A DNA stretch of 12,865 bases from Clostridiales bacterium (GTDB lineage Bacteria > Bacillota > Clostridia > Oscillospirales > Oscillospiraceae), in contig VSNB01000075.1 of the NCBI GenBank assembly GCA_009774055.1, forward strand, positions 1-12,865, in the 5' to 3' direction. Below, one piece after another: positions 6,262 through 12,865 of this stretch. Position 1 is the stretch's first letter; each line of letters begins with the position of its first letter. The notes under the pieces are model-generated. The model ran no database searches, had not been told where the DNA came from, and saw nothing but the letters and a program-made list of their open reading frames with translations. The position numbers and the translations under genes were made by a program.

Positions 6262-6962
6262 CCGCCGGCACCCTGGATCTCCTGGCCCTGGCCAAGCAGG
6301 GGGACGAGGCGGCGGCGGCGAAGGTGCTGGAGGAGAACAGCGGCCTTATCTGGGCGGTAGTCCGCCGGTACTTCGGCAAGGGTGTAGAGCCGGACGACCT
6401 GTACCAGCTGGGCTGTCTGGGGTTTCTCAAGGCGGTCCGGGGCTTTGACGCGGACTACGGCACCCAGTTCTCCACCTACGCTGTGCCCAAGATCGCCGGG
6501 GAGATCCGCCGGTACCTCCGGGACAACGGCCTCATCAAGGTGGGCCGGAGCCTCCGGGAGCAGAGTATCGCCATCTACACCGCCCGGGAGCGCCTGCGCT
6601 CCCAGCTGGGCCGGGAGCCGGCTCTGTCGGAGCTGAGCGAGGCCACGGGCCTGACGGCGGAGGAAATCGCTGTGGCGGAGCTAGCCGCCGCCCCGCCGGA
6701 CAGCCTCCAGCAGGAAAACGCCGACGGATTGACTCTGGAATCCACCCTGGCTTCCCCAGCCACGGAGGAGAGCCTGCTGGAGCATATCGCCCTGCGTGCC
6801 GCCATCGGCAGCCTGCCGGAGCGGGAGAAGCAGACCATCCTCCTGCGGTTTTACAAGGGACTGACCCAGCAGCAGTGCGCAAAAATCCTGGGCGTCAGCC
6901 AGGTACAGGTATCCCGGCTGGAAAAGCGGGCCATCGAAAAGCTGCGGCAGAGTATGGGATAG
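6258..6962 (+). CDS. sigF: Forespore RNA polymerase sigma-F factor
   Basis: Sigma-70-family factor of 234 aa that starts forespore-specific transcription. Region 2 spans about 25-95 and includes DDLYQLGCLGFLKAVRGFD (46-64) and the -10 recognition segment YGTQFSTYAVPKIAGEIRRY. Region 3 follows (about 100-150). Region 4 at the C-terminus has the helix-turn-helix LTQQQCAKILGVSQVQVSRL (from about 202), which reads the -35. ATG 6258 overlaps the spoIIAB stop by 4 nt and has no strong ribosome binding site of its own, so translation is probably coupled. Gene order and spacing identify it as sigF rather than sigG, whose region 2 is otherwise similar. A terminator follows at once, so no spoVA genes are joined to this operon. 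Confidence 0.95.
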   Translation: MTAGTLDLLALAKQGDEAAAAKVLEENSGLIWAVVRRYFGKGVEPDDLYQLGCLGFLKAVRGFDADYGTQFSTYAVPKIAGEIRRYLRDNGLIKVGRSLREQSIAIYTARERLRSQLGREPALSELSEATGLTAEEIAVAELAAAPPDSLQQENADGLTLESTLASPATEESLLEHIALRAAIGSLPEREKQTILLRFYKGLTQQQCAKILGVSQVQVSRLEKRAIEKLRQSMG

Positions 6963-6967
6963 AGGAG

Positions 6968-6998
6968 CCCGTCCCCGGTAACACCGGGGACGGGTTTT
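6968..6998 (+). terminator. Rho-independent terminator of the spoIIA operon
   Basis: CCCGTCCCCGG (6968-6978) and CCGGGGACGGG (6984-6994) form a perfect 11-bp stem with a 5-nt loop, followed by TTTTCT. It starts 6 nt after the sigF stop and abuts the end of the convergent HutD-family gene. The minus-strand side lacks a T-run, so it acts mainly on the plus strand. Confidence 0.9.
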
Positions 6999-6999
6999 C

Positions 7000-7599
7000 T
7001 CAATACCATATCTCTGCCGCAATAAAATCCGATGTCCCGAAGGCGGTCAGGCGCAGTATGGCGTCTCCGGCGCACTCCGCCAGAAAGCTCTCGTCCTCCG
7101 CCAGCGGCCAGACCGCTCCCCCAAGAGCCGCCTGTCCGCGTCCGGAGGCGCAATAGAGAAGGACCGCGCCGCGGGAGAAGCCGCCGTCAGGGCGGGACAG
7201 CCGGAAAACCTCCTCGCCCGCCCCGGCAAAACGCATGGGACGCAGCGCGCCCCGGCAGCGTCCCTTCCGAAGCATGAGGTTGAAATCCCGGCAGCGTCCC
7301 AAACTCTCCGTGGCCGCGCCGCCGTCAAAGGCGTGGACCTGGTATGGGTCCAGCCGGAAGGGCTCTCCGCCGTCATGGCGGAGGACCAGCGAACCGTCCA
7401 GCGTCATCAGGAGGCGGTCATAGTCCGGAAGGGGCGTAAAGACGCTCCGCTCATCCTCCACCGCCGCCGAGCTGACCCGCCAGAGGAAGTCCCGCGCCCC
7501 GTAGGCGGCCTCCAGCGGGAAGATGGCAAGCTGTACGGTGATGCCGCCGGACCAGCGGCTGACAGCGTAATCGTCCTGGGTCAGATGTGGCATGTTCAT
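7000..7599 (-). CDS. HutD/Ves-family protein
   Basis: Small cupin-fold protein of 199 aa of the HutD/Ves family (Pfam HutD). Family members are encoded in histidine-utilisation operons or induced by cold and stress (Ves); the biochemical role is unsettled. The family signature is seen at the N-terminus: W16, G18, G19, T21 and Q23, then FLWRVSSAAVEDE and a Phe-containing PDYDRLLMTLDG segment, matching the W..GG.T...FxWRxS pattern. Three nearby starts exist (GTG 7602, ATG 7599, ATG 7593). ATG 7599 is preferred because AGGA (7608-7605) is 5 nt upstream of it. No hut genes are nearby, so a role in histidine catabolism is not supported here. It ends against the sigF terminator and its upstream flank is the palindromic element; no own promoter was found. 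Confidence 0.8.
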   Translation of the reverse strand: MNMPHLTQDDYAVSRWSGGITVQLAIFPLEAAYGARDFLWRVSSAAVEDERSVFTPLPDYDRLLMTLDGSLVLRHDGGEPFRLDPYQVHAFDGGAATESLGRCRDFNLMLRKGRCRGALRPMRFAGAGEEVFRLSRPDGGFSRGAVLLYCASGRGQAALGGAVWPLAEDESFLAECAGDAILRLTAFGTSDFIAAEIWY

Positions 7600-7617
7600 C
7601 ACGTTCCTTTTGTCTTA

Positions 7618-7778
7618 GAGCCTGTATTCACAACCGCAGCACGCCGTCTGGACGGTCTTTTTCCCGCCATACTGCGTCGATTTCCCTTGCCATACGTCAG
7701 TATGGCTACGGAAAATCTCCTTGTTTGACGAGAAAAATCCTCGTCCATCCGGCATCCCCCGGTTATGAATACAGGTCC
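7618..7778. mobile_element. 161-bp palindromic MITE-like element with a possible TTA target duplication
   Basis: The whole stretch is an imperfect palindrome with arms of about 78 bp. The outer ends are GAGCCTGTATTCA (7618-7630) and the complement of GGACCTGTATTCA (7778-7766). Similarity continues inward through AACCG and TGGACG blocks to a perfect centre, GCCATAC-GTCA-GTATGGC (7689-7706). TTA lies directly on both sides (7615-7617 and 7779-7781), as expected for a 3-bp target duplication. It has no coding capacity and sits between two minus-strand genes, so its RNA would form one long hairpin. It could also be a REP/BIME-type repeat rather than a transposon derivative. Confidence 0.65.
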
Positions 7779-7821
7779 TTAATTGAGAAGCGCCAGGCTT
7801 CATCAGCTGCCGGGGAGCGGC

Positions 7822-8976
7822 CTATTCCGCCTCCTCCGGCGTTCCTCCTACCTGTACAGGCAGGCCGTTGACCTCCACGTCGCTCCCCGCCGGAATCAGA
7901 AGGTACTTTACGCCGTCGATCACCCGCGTCTCCACCAGATAGCTGAAGGAGGGGTCCACGGTGACCTTGGCCTCCCCGGCACGGACCTCGAAGCGCTTGC
8001 TGTCGATCAGGTTCTCCGGGTTCAGCGCGGCGTTTTCGCCGAAGCGCTCGGCGCACTCCTTCTGGAAGGACGCCGCCTGGTACTGAGAGACGCCCTGACG
8101 CTCCAGAATCTCCGCCACCTCAGCCGGGGTGACGGCCAAGGGCTCGGCGTCCTTGTCCTCCTTGCGGGCCTCGATTTTTTCCCGCAGCTGCTCGTGGATG
8201 GCCTGGACCACCTCCAGTGGACAGGTGCCCTCCAGGGCCTCCGTCAGGGCGGACTCGAAGGCCTCCCGCTGTTCCTCGGCGGACATGGGCGGCTCGGTGT
8301 GGAACACCGCGTCCAGGAAGTCCTGGTGGAGGTCCCCGGCGGAGCGGGTATAGAAGAGGGCGTTATAGATATTGGCCGCCCGGTCGTCAAAGGCCGGGAA
8401 CAGAAAGCCCAGCTCCGGCGCGGAGACGATCTGCTCCGGCGCGCAGCTGTGGAACTCGTTTTCCCCGGCGAAGTACCCCAGCTCCATCTTGCCGTCCTTC
8501 ACCGGGCAGATGCCGCAGAGGATGTAGCGGAACACGGTGTCAGACGCCGCCTCCCGGTCTTCGGGCCCGCGGCCCCGGGAGGGCACGTCGTAGGCGTCGT
8601 AGGCCAGCAGGATGACGTAGTTCAAGTCCCCCATGTCCAGGGAGTCGATGACCTTGCGGTAGAACTCCTCCCGGATCTCCCCGCTCTTCAGCTCCGACTC
8701 CCGCAGGGCGGAGAGGAGGCGGTACTCGTCGCTGTCCATCACCTGTTCGGTGGAGAACACCACGTCGATGAGGTTCTTGCCCAGGGTCCCGGACATGGTT
8801 TTCTTCAGCAGGCCCAGGTATTTTTCCGCCTCCTGCTCGTTCATGCGGCCCAGGGATTCGTCCAGGTAGGAGATGATCTCCTTTTTACTGTTGACATAGC
8901 ACCCGTAGATGCATTTGACGGAGCATTTTTCCGGGCGGAGGCGGCGGCGCAGCTCGCCCAGCTCTTTTTGGTTCAT
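7822..8976 (-). CDS. DUF4317 family protein
   Basis: Protein of 384 aa that I assign to DUF4317, a family of unknown function in Firmicutes. The assignment rests on overall resemblance, from the N-terminal ELRRRLRPEKCSVKCIYGCY segment through the YVILLAYDAYDVP region near 140-150 to the C-terminal ETRVIDGVKYLLIP. It has no signal peptide or membrane segments and is acidic, with a charged linker (KIEARKEDKDAEP) at roughly 265-280 that separates a larger N-terminal part from a smaller C-terminal domain. No catalytic motif is recognised. The two Cys near the start (C18, C22) and others at about 181 could bind metal, but no standard spacing is seen. ATG 8976 has AGGA 8 nt upstream. The gene follows a long, highly structured leader and has a promoter at 9168-9196. 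No terminator other than the palindromic element follows. Confidence 0.8.
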   Translation of the reverse strand: MNQKELGELRRRLRPEKCSVKCIYGCYVNSKKEIISYLDESLGRMNEQEAEKYLGLLKKTMSGTLGKNLIDVVFSTEQVMDSDEYRLLSALRESELKSGEIREEFYRKVIDSLDMGDLNYVILLAYDAYDVPSRGRGPEDREAASDTVFRYILCGICPVKDGKMELGYFAGENEFHSCAPEQIVSAPELGFLFPAFDDRAANIYNALFYTRSAGDLHQDFLDAVFHTEPPMSAEEQREAFESALTEALEGTCPLEVVQAIHEQLREKIEARKEDKDAEPLAVTPAEVAEILERQGVSQYQAASFQKECAERFGENAALNPENLIDSKRFEVRAGEAKVTVDPSFSYLVETRVIDGVKYLLIPAGSDVEVNGLPVQVGGTPEEAE

Positions 8977-9008
8977 ATGGGATGTCCTCGCTTTTTCATC
9001 AGATTTAT

Positions 9009-9135
9009 CTCAAAAAGGTGGCTGCGCCACTTTTTTGAGGAAGGGGACCGGGCCGGGTTCGGCCCGCAGAGTACTTTTTCGAGGTACACGCCCTCGAAAA
9101 AGTGATTTATATTGATTCGCGTCTGTGGACGCGAA
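9009..9135 (-). promoter_or_regulatory. Leader with four tandem hairpins before the DUF4317 gene
   Basis: In minus-strand RNA order the hairpins are D at 9135-9116 (8-bp stem, TGTG-type loop), C at 9103-9073 (perfect 12-bp stem), B at 9066-9049 (7-bp GC stem) and A at 9039-9009 (14 bp with one G-T pair). The core of A, GTGGC-GCA-GCCAC followed by CTTTTT, has the form of an intrinsic terminator 32 nt before the start codon. The same is true on the plus strand, so A could act in both directions. The 5' arm of C can also pair with the 5' arm of A (10 of 11 bases), so alternative folds are possible. Attenuation is an inference; a cluster of dispersed palindromic repeats is the alternative. Confidence 0.5.
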
Positions 9136-9167
9136 CTCTTACGGAGGGCTTTTTTGACAGCCTGAAT

Positions 9168-9196
9168 ATTGTAACGGAACGGCGGCGGAAAAGCAA
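9168..9196 (-). promoter_or_regulatory. Probable sigma-A promoter of the DUF4317 gene
   Basis: On the minus strand TTGCTT (9196-9191) lies 17 bp before TACAAT (9173-9168, five of six). The start would be near 9161, giving a leader of about 185 nt that contains all four hairpins. The -35 is a weak match. Confidence 0.5.
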
Positions 9197-9235
9197 TCCT
9201 GGAGAAAATCTCCCGCCCCGGCGTTTCCCATAGGG

Positions 9236-9898
9236 CTACCGGAATACGCCGCCCTCCGCGTCCAGCAGCTCCATCCGCCGCACCTGCGCGAAATCGGGGG
9301 CCAGCCGGGGCAGATGGACCTCTGCCGCCGTAACCAACAGGGCGGGGTTCAGCCCCGGATTCTGGGCGGAAACCACCGCGTCCAGACACAGGGAACCCGG
9401 TTCCTCCGTGACCTCCAGGCTGTGGAGCATGGGGCGGATGTCGATGTCCGCCATGGCCTTGCGCTTGGTGCGCTTCTGGATGACCACGCTCTCGCCGGTG
9501 AGCAGGCTGCGGACCGCTTCTGCCGCCCCCTCGGGCACGCCGCCGTCATAAAACAGCTCCACCCGGCACCGCAGCGCCGCCAGCTCCCGGATGGGCCGGA
9601 CAGGGATGTAGCAGTCCGAGGCCCGGACGCCCTCGGGCATGAAGCGGTTCAGCGCCTCCGTCAGGCCGGAGCCGTCCGTCTCCCCGTCCGTCTCGAAGTC
9701 CAGAATCTCGCAGTCGCTGGCCTGCCCCACGCTCAGGGGCAGGGCGAAGGAGAGGATGGGGTGGGGGTGGAACCCCTGGGAGTGCCGCAGAACCAGCCCC
9801 TGGCGGAGGAACACCCGCTGGAAGGTCCGCAGCAGGTCCAGATGGGAGATATACACCGCCCGGCCCTCCTTGGTAAAGATCAGCCGCAGCTTACCCAT
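9236..9898 (-). CDS. TIGR03936 / DUF2344 radical SAM-linked protein
   Basis: Protein of 220 aa matching the DUF2344 family (TIGR03936, radical SAM-linked). The diagnostic N-terminus is present: LRLIFTKEGRAVYISHLDLLR (4-24) and RHSQGFHPHPILSFALPLSVG (from 38). The protein has no iron-sulfur motif of its own and is thought to work with the adjacent radical SAM enzyme; in some bacteria the two are fused. The function is not established, although the pair often lies next to RNase E/G and rplU-rpmA in Firmicutes, hinting at RNA or ribosome work. ATG 9898 overlaps the end of the upstream gene by 8 nt and has GGGGAG upstream, so the two are co-translated. Neither RNase G nor L21 follows here; the next gene is DUF4317. 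I see no convincing terminator after the stop. Confidence 0.9.
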   Translation of the reverse strand: MGKLRLIFTKEGRAVYISHLDLLRTFQRVFLRQGLVLRHSQGFHPHPILSFALPLSVGQASDCEILDFETDGETDGSGLTEALNRFMPEGVRASDCYIPVRPIRELAALRCRVELFYDGGVPEGAAEAVRSLLTGESVVIQKRTKRKAMADIDIRPMLHSLEVTEEPGSLCLDAVVSAQNPGLNPALLVTAAEVHLPRLAPDFAQVRRMELLDAEGGVFR

Positions 9899-11726
9899 GA
9901 TAGCACTCTCCCCCTTCCACGGCGTTGGCCCCGCAGCCGCTGCACCGGGTGCGGCAGGCGGGCGTAGTGACGGACTGGCGGGCCAGCTCCCGCTGCCGCC
10001 ACAGGTAGTCGTCGGACACATAGCAGGAAATCATGCTCCAGGGCAGAATCTCCTCCCGGGCCCGCTCCCGGCAGGCGTAGAATTCCGGCTCCAGGCCGCA
10101 CTCGGCAAAGGCCTCCAGCCAGCGGTTCAAGTCGAAGCAGTCGCTCCAGGCGTCCAGCTTCGCCCCCTTGCGGAAGGCTTTTTCCAGAACCCGTCCCAGC
10201 CGCCGGTCCCCCCGGGCCAGCACGGCTTCCAGGAAGCTGGCGTCCCCGTCGTGCCAGTTGTATGTGACGGCCTTGGCGGTGAGGGCCTCCCGGAGGAGCT
10301 TCACTCGCCGTTCGTACTCCTGGCGGGGAATCTGGGCCTCCCACTGGAAGGCAGTGAAGGGCTTGGGCACGAACCAGGAGGTGGACACCGTCACCCGCAG
10401 GCCCCGGCTCTTGCTGCTGGCGTACTCCCGCCAGGTGTGGACGGCGTGCTTGGCCATTTCCGCGATGCCCAGCACGTCTTCGTCCGTCTCTGTGGGCAGG
10501 CCCAGCATGAAATACAGCTTCACCGCGTTCCATCCGCCGGAGAAGGCGGTCTTCAGGCTCTCGGTCAGCTCCTCCTCGGTGACGTTCTTGTTGATGGCGT
10601 CCCGGAGGCGCTGGGTGCCGGCCTCGGGGGCGAAGGTCAGCCCCGCCTTCCGGCCCCGCTGGAGCCGCTGCATCAGCTCCATGGAGAAGTTATCCGCCCG
10701 GAGGGAGGGGAGGGAGAGGTTTACGTGGTTCTTCCCGCAGAAGGCATCCAGGTCGTCGCACAGGCCCACCAGTTCCGGATAGTCGCTGGTGGACAGGGAG
10801 CTGAGGGTCATTTCCTGATAGCCGGAATCCAGGATGGACGCCTGGGCGTACTCCGCCAGCTGCTCCCGGCTCCGGCTCCGCACCGGACGGTAGACGTACC
10901 CCGCCTGACAGAACCGGCAGCCCCGGATACAGCCCCGGAAGACCTCCAGGGTCACCCGGTCGTGGACGATCTCCGTGGAGGGCACGATGGTTTTCACGGG
11001 GTAGTAGGACTTGTCCATATCGTGGACCACCCGCTTGACCACCTTCTCCGGCGCGCCGTCCAGAGGGGCGATGGCGGCAATGGTCCCGTCCTCATGATAC
11101 GAAACGTTATAGAGGGAGGGGACATATACGCCCTGTATCCCCGCCGCCGCCCGGAGGAACCGGGGCTTGTCCCAGTTCTCCCGCTTGGCCCGGCGGTAGA
11201 GTTCCACCACCTCCGGCAGCAGCTCCTCCCCCTCGCCGATGAGGGCCAGATCGATGAAGTCCGACACCGGCTCGGCGTTATACATGGCAGTGCCTCCGGC
11301 GATGACCAGGGGGGCCAGTCCCGTCCGGTCTTCGCTCCGCAGGGGCAGGCCGCTGAGGTCCAGCATGTTCAGCATGGCGGTGTAGGCCATTTCGTAGCCC
11401 ACAGAGAAGCCGATGATGTCAAATTCCCCCACCGGGTCCCCGGATTCCAGGGCGAAAAGGGGGATGCCGTTTTTACGAAGCTCCTCCTCCATATCCGTCC
11501 ACGGGGTGAACACCCGCTCGCACCACACGCCGGGCATCTCGTTGAGAATGCCGTACAGAATGCGGAACCCCAGGTTGCTCATCCCGATCTCATAGGTGTC
11601 CGGAAAGCAGAAGGCGAAGCGGAGGTCCACATTCCGCTTGTCCTTCTTTATTTCGTTATATTCCCCGCCGGCATACCGGGCGGGCTTCTGCACTCTGGGC
11701 AGAATACGCGCCAATCTCTTATCCAC
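9891..11726 (-). CDS. TIGR03960 family B12-binding-domain radical SAM protein
   Basis: Radical SAM enzyme of 611 aa, reaction unknown. The N-terminal part (about 30-200) has the cobalamin-binding-like fold seen in this family, with FCFPDTYEIGMSNLGFR and a GGTAMYNAEPVSDFID stretch, but no DxHxxG motif for base-off B12 binding. The radical SAM core follows with the CxxxCxxC cluster at C266, C270 and C273 (RGCIRGCRFC). The C-terminus ends in a Cys-rich tail, ACRTRCSGCGAN, typical of TIGR03960. The start is GTG 11726: AAGGAG lies 8 nt upstream and the protein then opens DKRLARILPRVQKPARYAGGEYN, as family members do. Longer readings to 11930 would run through the promoter and are rejected. It forms an operon with TIGR03936. 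Confidence 0.93.
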   Translation of the reverse strand: MDKRLARILPRVQKPARYAGGEYNEIKKDKRNVDLRFAFCFPDTYEIGMSNLGFRILYGILNEMPGVWCERVFTPWTDMEEELRKNGIPLFALESGDPVGEFDIIGFSVGYEMAYTAMLNMLDLSGLPLRSEDRTGLAPLVIAGGTAMYNAEPVSDFIDLALIGEGEELLPEVVELYRRAKRENWDKPRFLRAAAGIQGVYVPSLYNVSYHEDGTIAAIAPLDGAPEKVVKRVVHDMDKSYYPVKTIVPSTEIVHDRVTLEVFRGCIRGCRFCQAGYVYRPVRSRSREQLAEYAQASILDSGYQEMTLSSLSTSDYPELVGLCDDLDAFCGKNHVNLSLPSLRADNFSMELMQRLQRGRKAGLTFAPEAGTQRLRDAINKNVTEEELTESLKTAFSGGWNAVKLYFMLGLPTETDEDVLGIAEMAKHAVHTWREYASSKSRGLRVTVSTSWFVPKPFTAFQWEAQIPRQEYERRVKLLREALTAKAVTYNWHDGDASFLEAVLARGDRRLGRVLEKAFRKGAKLDAWSDCFDLNRWLEAFAECGLEPEFYACRERAREEILPWSMISCYVSDDYLWRQRELARQSVTTPACRTRCSGCGANAVEGGECYHG

Positions 11727-11772
11727 AGTCAAATCTCCTTTGTCCGGGCGGGCTCCGCCGCCCAATGGGGAT

Positions 11773-11801
11773 ATTTTAACCTGTTTCGCGGCGAATGGCA
11801 A
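11773..11801 (-). promoter_or_regulatory. Sigma-A promoter of the radical SAM pair
   Basis: On the minus strand TTGCCA (11801-11796, five of six) lies 17 bp before TAAAAT (11778-11773, five of six). The start is near 11766, giving a 40-nt leader that ends in AAGGAG. This fixes the GTG 11726 start. Confidence 0.8.
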
Positions 11802-11897
11802 GACAAATATGCGCGGGGACGGGCATAAAGCCGGGAAAACGGGGAAAGGGCGGTTCGTAAGATTTTCGATGCCGGATGGATGCCGGACAGAGGCCGG

Positions 11898-11926
11898 TTC
11901 AAGCAGGCGCCTCGCTATGATAGAAT
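11898..11926 (+). promoter_or_regulatory. Probable extended -10 promoter of the carboxypeptidase gene
   Basis: TAGAAT (11921-11926, five of six) is preceded by an extended TGA element. A weak -35 TTCAAG (11898-11903) stands at 17-bp spacing. The predicted start near 11933 gives a leader of about 23 nt containing the GGAGAGG ribosome binding site. It is divergent from the radical SAM promoter. Confidence 0.45.
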
Positions 11927-11955
11927 CCATTCCAGATTATGGAGAGGTGTTTTGC

Positions 11956-12729
11956 ATGTACCAAAGAAGAGCCGCCGTCCGCAGGGGCCGGCGGCGGACA
12001 CGACGCCGGAGGGGAAGCCGCCTGCCCCTGTATGCGTTCCTGCTGGCGGTTCTGTTTTTCACCCTGGCCTCGGCCCTCCCACCGGAGGAGCCGCCTCAGC
12101 CGGCCCAGCCTGCGCGGACCGTGGCCGTCAGGTCCATGGCGTCCCTGGCGGAGCCGGACGCGCCCGATCTGTCCAGCTGGAGCCTGACCCTGGTGAACCA
12201 GTGGAATCCCCTGTCCCGGGACAATACCTTTACGCCGGAAAAGCTGTCCAACGGCCTGGTGGTGGACCAGCGGTGCTATCCGGACCTACAGGCGATGATG
12301 GATGCCTGCCGGGCGGCGGGGCTGTCGCCGGTCATCTGCTCGGCCTACCGCAGCTATGAGAAGCAGGAGGAGCTCTACCAGAACAAAGTGGACCGCCTGT
12401 TGGCGCAGGGGTACGCCCAGACGGACGCGGAGGAGGAGGCGGGCAAAGTGGTGGCCCGCCCCGGAACCAGCGAGCACCAGCTGGGCCTGGCGGTAGACAT
12501 TGTAGACCTGGACAACCAGAACCTGGATGAGACGCAGGAGGATACCGCTGTCCAGCAGTGGCTCATGGCCCACAGCTGGGAGTACGGATTCATCCTTCGC
12601 TACCCCGGCGGCAAGAGCGAGATCACCGGGATCATCTATGAGCCATGGCATTACCGCTACGTGGGACGGGACGCCGCGGCGGAAATTTATGCGCAGGGTG
12701 TCTGCCTGGAAGAATATCTGGCCCCATAG
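11956..12729 (+). CDS. VanY-type zinc D-alanyl-D-alanine carboxypeptidase (M15B), membrane-anchored
   Basis: Peptidoglycan carboxypeptidase of 257 aa that should remove the terminal D-Ala from stem peptides outside the membrane. A very basic N-terminus (many Arg within residues 4-22) precedes one hydrophobic segment (about 23-41), followed by a Pro-rich linker, so it is a signal anchor or signal peptide. The VanY domain covers about 75-255: SAYRSYEKQEELY (substrate-binding loop), GTSEHQLGLAVDI with zinc ligands H174 and D181, and EPWHYRY with catalytic E229 and zinc ligand H232. All key residues are present. ATG 11956 has GGAG 11 nt upstream of it within GGAGAGG; longer in-frame readings run through the promoter region. 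There is no van regulatory cluster nearby, so this is probably a housekeeping or spore-wall enzyme rather than glycopeptide resistance. Confidence 0.9.
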   Translation: MYQRRAAVRRGRRRTRRRRGSRLPLYAFLLAVLFFTLASALPPEEPPQPAQPARTVAVRSMASLAEPDAPDLSSWSLTLVNQWNPLSRDNTFTPEKLSNGLVVDQRCYPDLQAMMDACRAAGLSPVICSAYRSYEKQEELYQNKVDRLLAQGYAQTDAEEEAGKVVARPGTSEHQLGLAVDIVDLDNQNLDETQEDTAVQQWLMAHSWEYGFILRYPGGKSEITGIIYEPWHYRYVGRDAAAEIYAQGVCLEEYLAP

Positions 12730-12732
12730 GGC

Positions 12733-12764
12733 AAAAAATCCCCGCCGGAAGATGCCGGCGGGGA
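12733..12764 (-). terminator. Rho-independent terminator, minus orientation
   Basis: TCCCCGCCGG (12739-12748) and CCGGCGGGGA (12755-12764) form a perfect 10-bp stem with a 6-nt loop. The T-run is on the minus side (complement of the six A at 12733-12738), so it ends transcription coming from the right. On the plus strand it may still act as a weaker hairpin 9 nt after the carboxypeptidase stop. Confidence 0.75.
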
Positions 12765-12776
12765 TCCGGCTTGTCG

Positions 12777-12798
12777 AAAAAGTCTGCCAAAAGGCAGA
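12777..12798 (-). terminator. Second, smaller terminator hairpin in minus orientation
   Basis: TCTGCC-AAAA-GGCAGA (12783-12798) forms a 6-bp stem. Read on the minus strand it is followed by CTTTTT (12782-12777). It lies just upstream, in minus direction, of the larger terminator. The remaining sequence to 12865 is AT-rich with a run of nine T (12817-12825) and no gene I can support. Confidence 0.45.
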
Positions 12799-12865
12799 AA
12801 AATTTTACAAGCAGTGTTTTTTTTTAAGCGAGTTAGATACGAGAAAATAAAAAACACCACACCCC

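Noticed and set aside
7783..9105. Long open frame of 440 codons on the plus strand
   Set aside because: It is antisense to the DUF4317 gene and has no recognisable domain.
9154..9159. Perfect TTGACA on the plus strand
   Set aside because: No -10 at 16-18 bp downstream and no plus-strand gene follows in this stretch.
9639..11828. Very long open frame of 729 codons on the plus strand
   Set aside because: It is antisense to the TIGR03960 and TIGR03936 genes, rich in Gly, His, Val and Pro as expected for the complement of GC-rich coding DNA, with no start signals.
11596..11955. Upstream extension of the carboxypeptidase reading frame
   Set aside because: The frame is open by chance, being antisense to the radical SAM gene. 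The extension carries no signal sequence, and a strong ribosome binding site sits before ATG 11956.
12770..12778. CTTGTCGAA, another near Spo0A box at the right edge
   Set aside because: Same chance expectation; it lies between terminator hairpins rather than at a promoter.
1..12865. CRISPR arrays, tRNA or rRNA genes, known riboswitches
   Set aside because: No regularly spaced direct repeats, cloverleaf or T-loop sequence, rRNA motifs or familiar riboswitch cores were seen on either strand by eye; Infernal and tRNAscan would settle it.

Overview
The window looks like a chromosomal segment of a GC-rich, spore-forming member of the Clostridia. The gene content and codon use resemble gut Oscillospiraceae such as the Flavonifractor/Lawsonibacter group, but that placement is an inference without database support. 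The firmest taxonomic marker is an intact spoIIAA-spoIIAB-sigF operon, which is specific to endospore formers. I found no rRNA, tRNA, CRISPR array, prophage or full-length transposase.

Layout. At the left, a COG2509-type FAD-dependent dehydrogenase (1-1430, minus, cut by the window edge) is divergent from a dicarboxylate/amino-acid:cation symporter (1756-3000, plus). Each has a clear sigma-A promoter in the shared intergenic region. After a terminator comes a CaCA-family calcium/sodium antiporter (3185-4147). Next is a decayed reading-frame remnant on the minus strand (4159-4445), followed by an AT-rich, probably acquired CPBP (CAAX-protease-like) membrane protein gene (4623-5348).

The centre is the sporulation operon 5493-6962. 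It encodes the anti-anti-sigma factor, the anti-sigma kinase and the forespore sigma factor that together control sigma-F. A perfect Spo0A box (5397-5405) and a TATAAT -10 lie just upstream. The predicted start point falls inside the left arm of the preceding gene's terminator hairpin, so spoIIA transcripts should escape a terminator that stops read-through from the left.

The right half is mostly on the minus strand. It holds the radical SAM pair TIGR03960 and TIGR03936 (11726 down to 9236, overlapping by 8 nt), then a DUF4317 protein (8976-7822) preceded by a leader with four tandem hairpins, and then a HutD/Ves-family protein (7599-7000). A 161-bp palindromic, MITE-like element separates the last two. 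At the far right a VanY-type D,D-carboxypeptidase (11956-12729, plus) is divergent from the radical SAM pair, and two minus-direction terminator hairpins close the window.

I see no clearly new multi-gene system. The observations most worth a second look are the promoter nested in a terminator at spoIIA, the DUF4317 leader with interchangeable hairpin arms, the palindromic element with a possible 3-bp target duplication, and the acquired CPBP gene beside a decayed gene.
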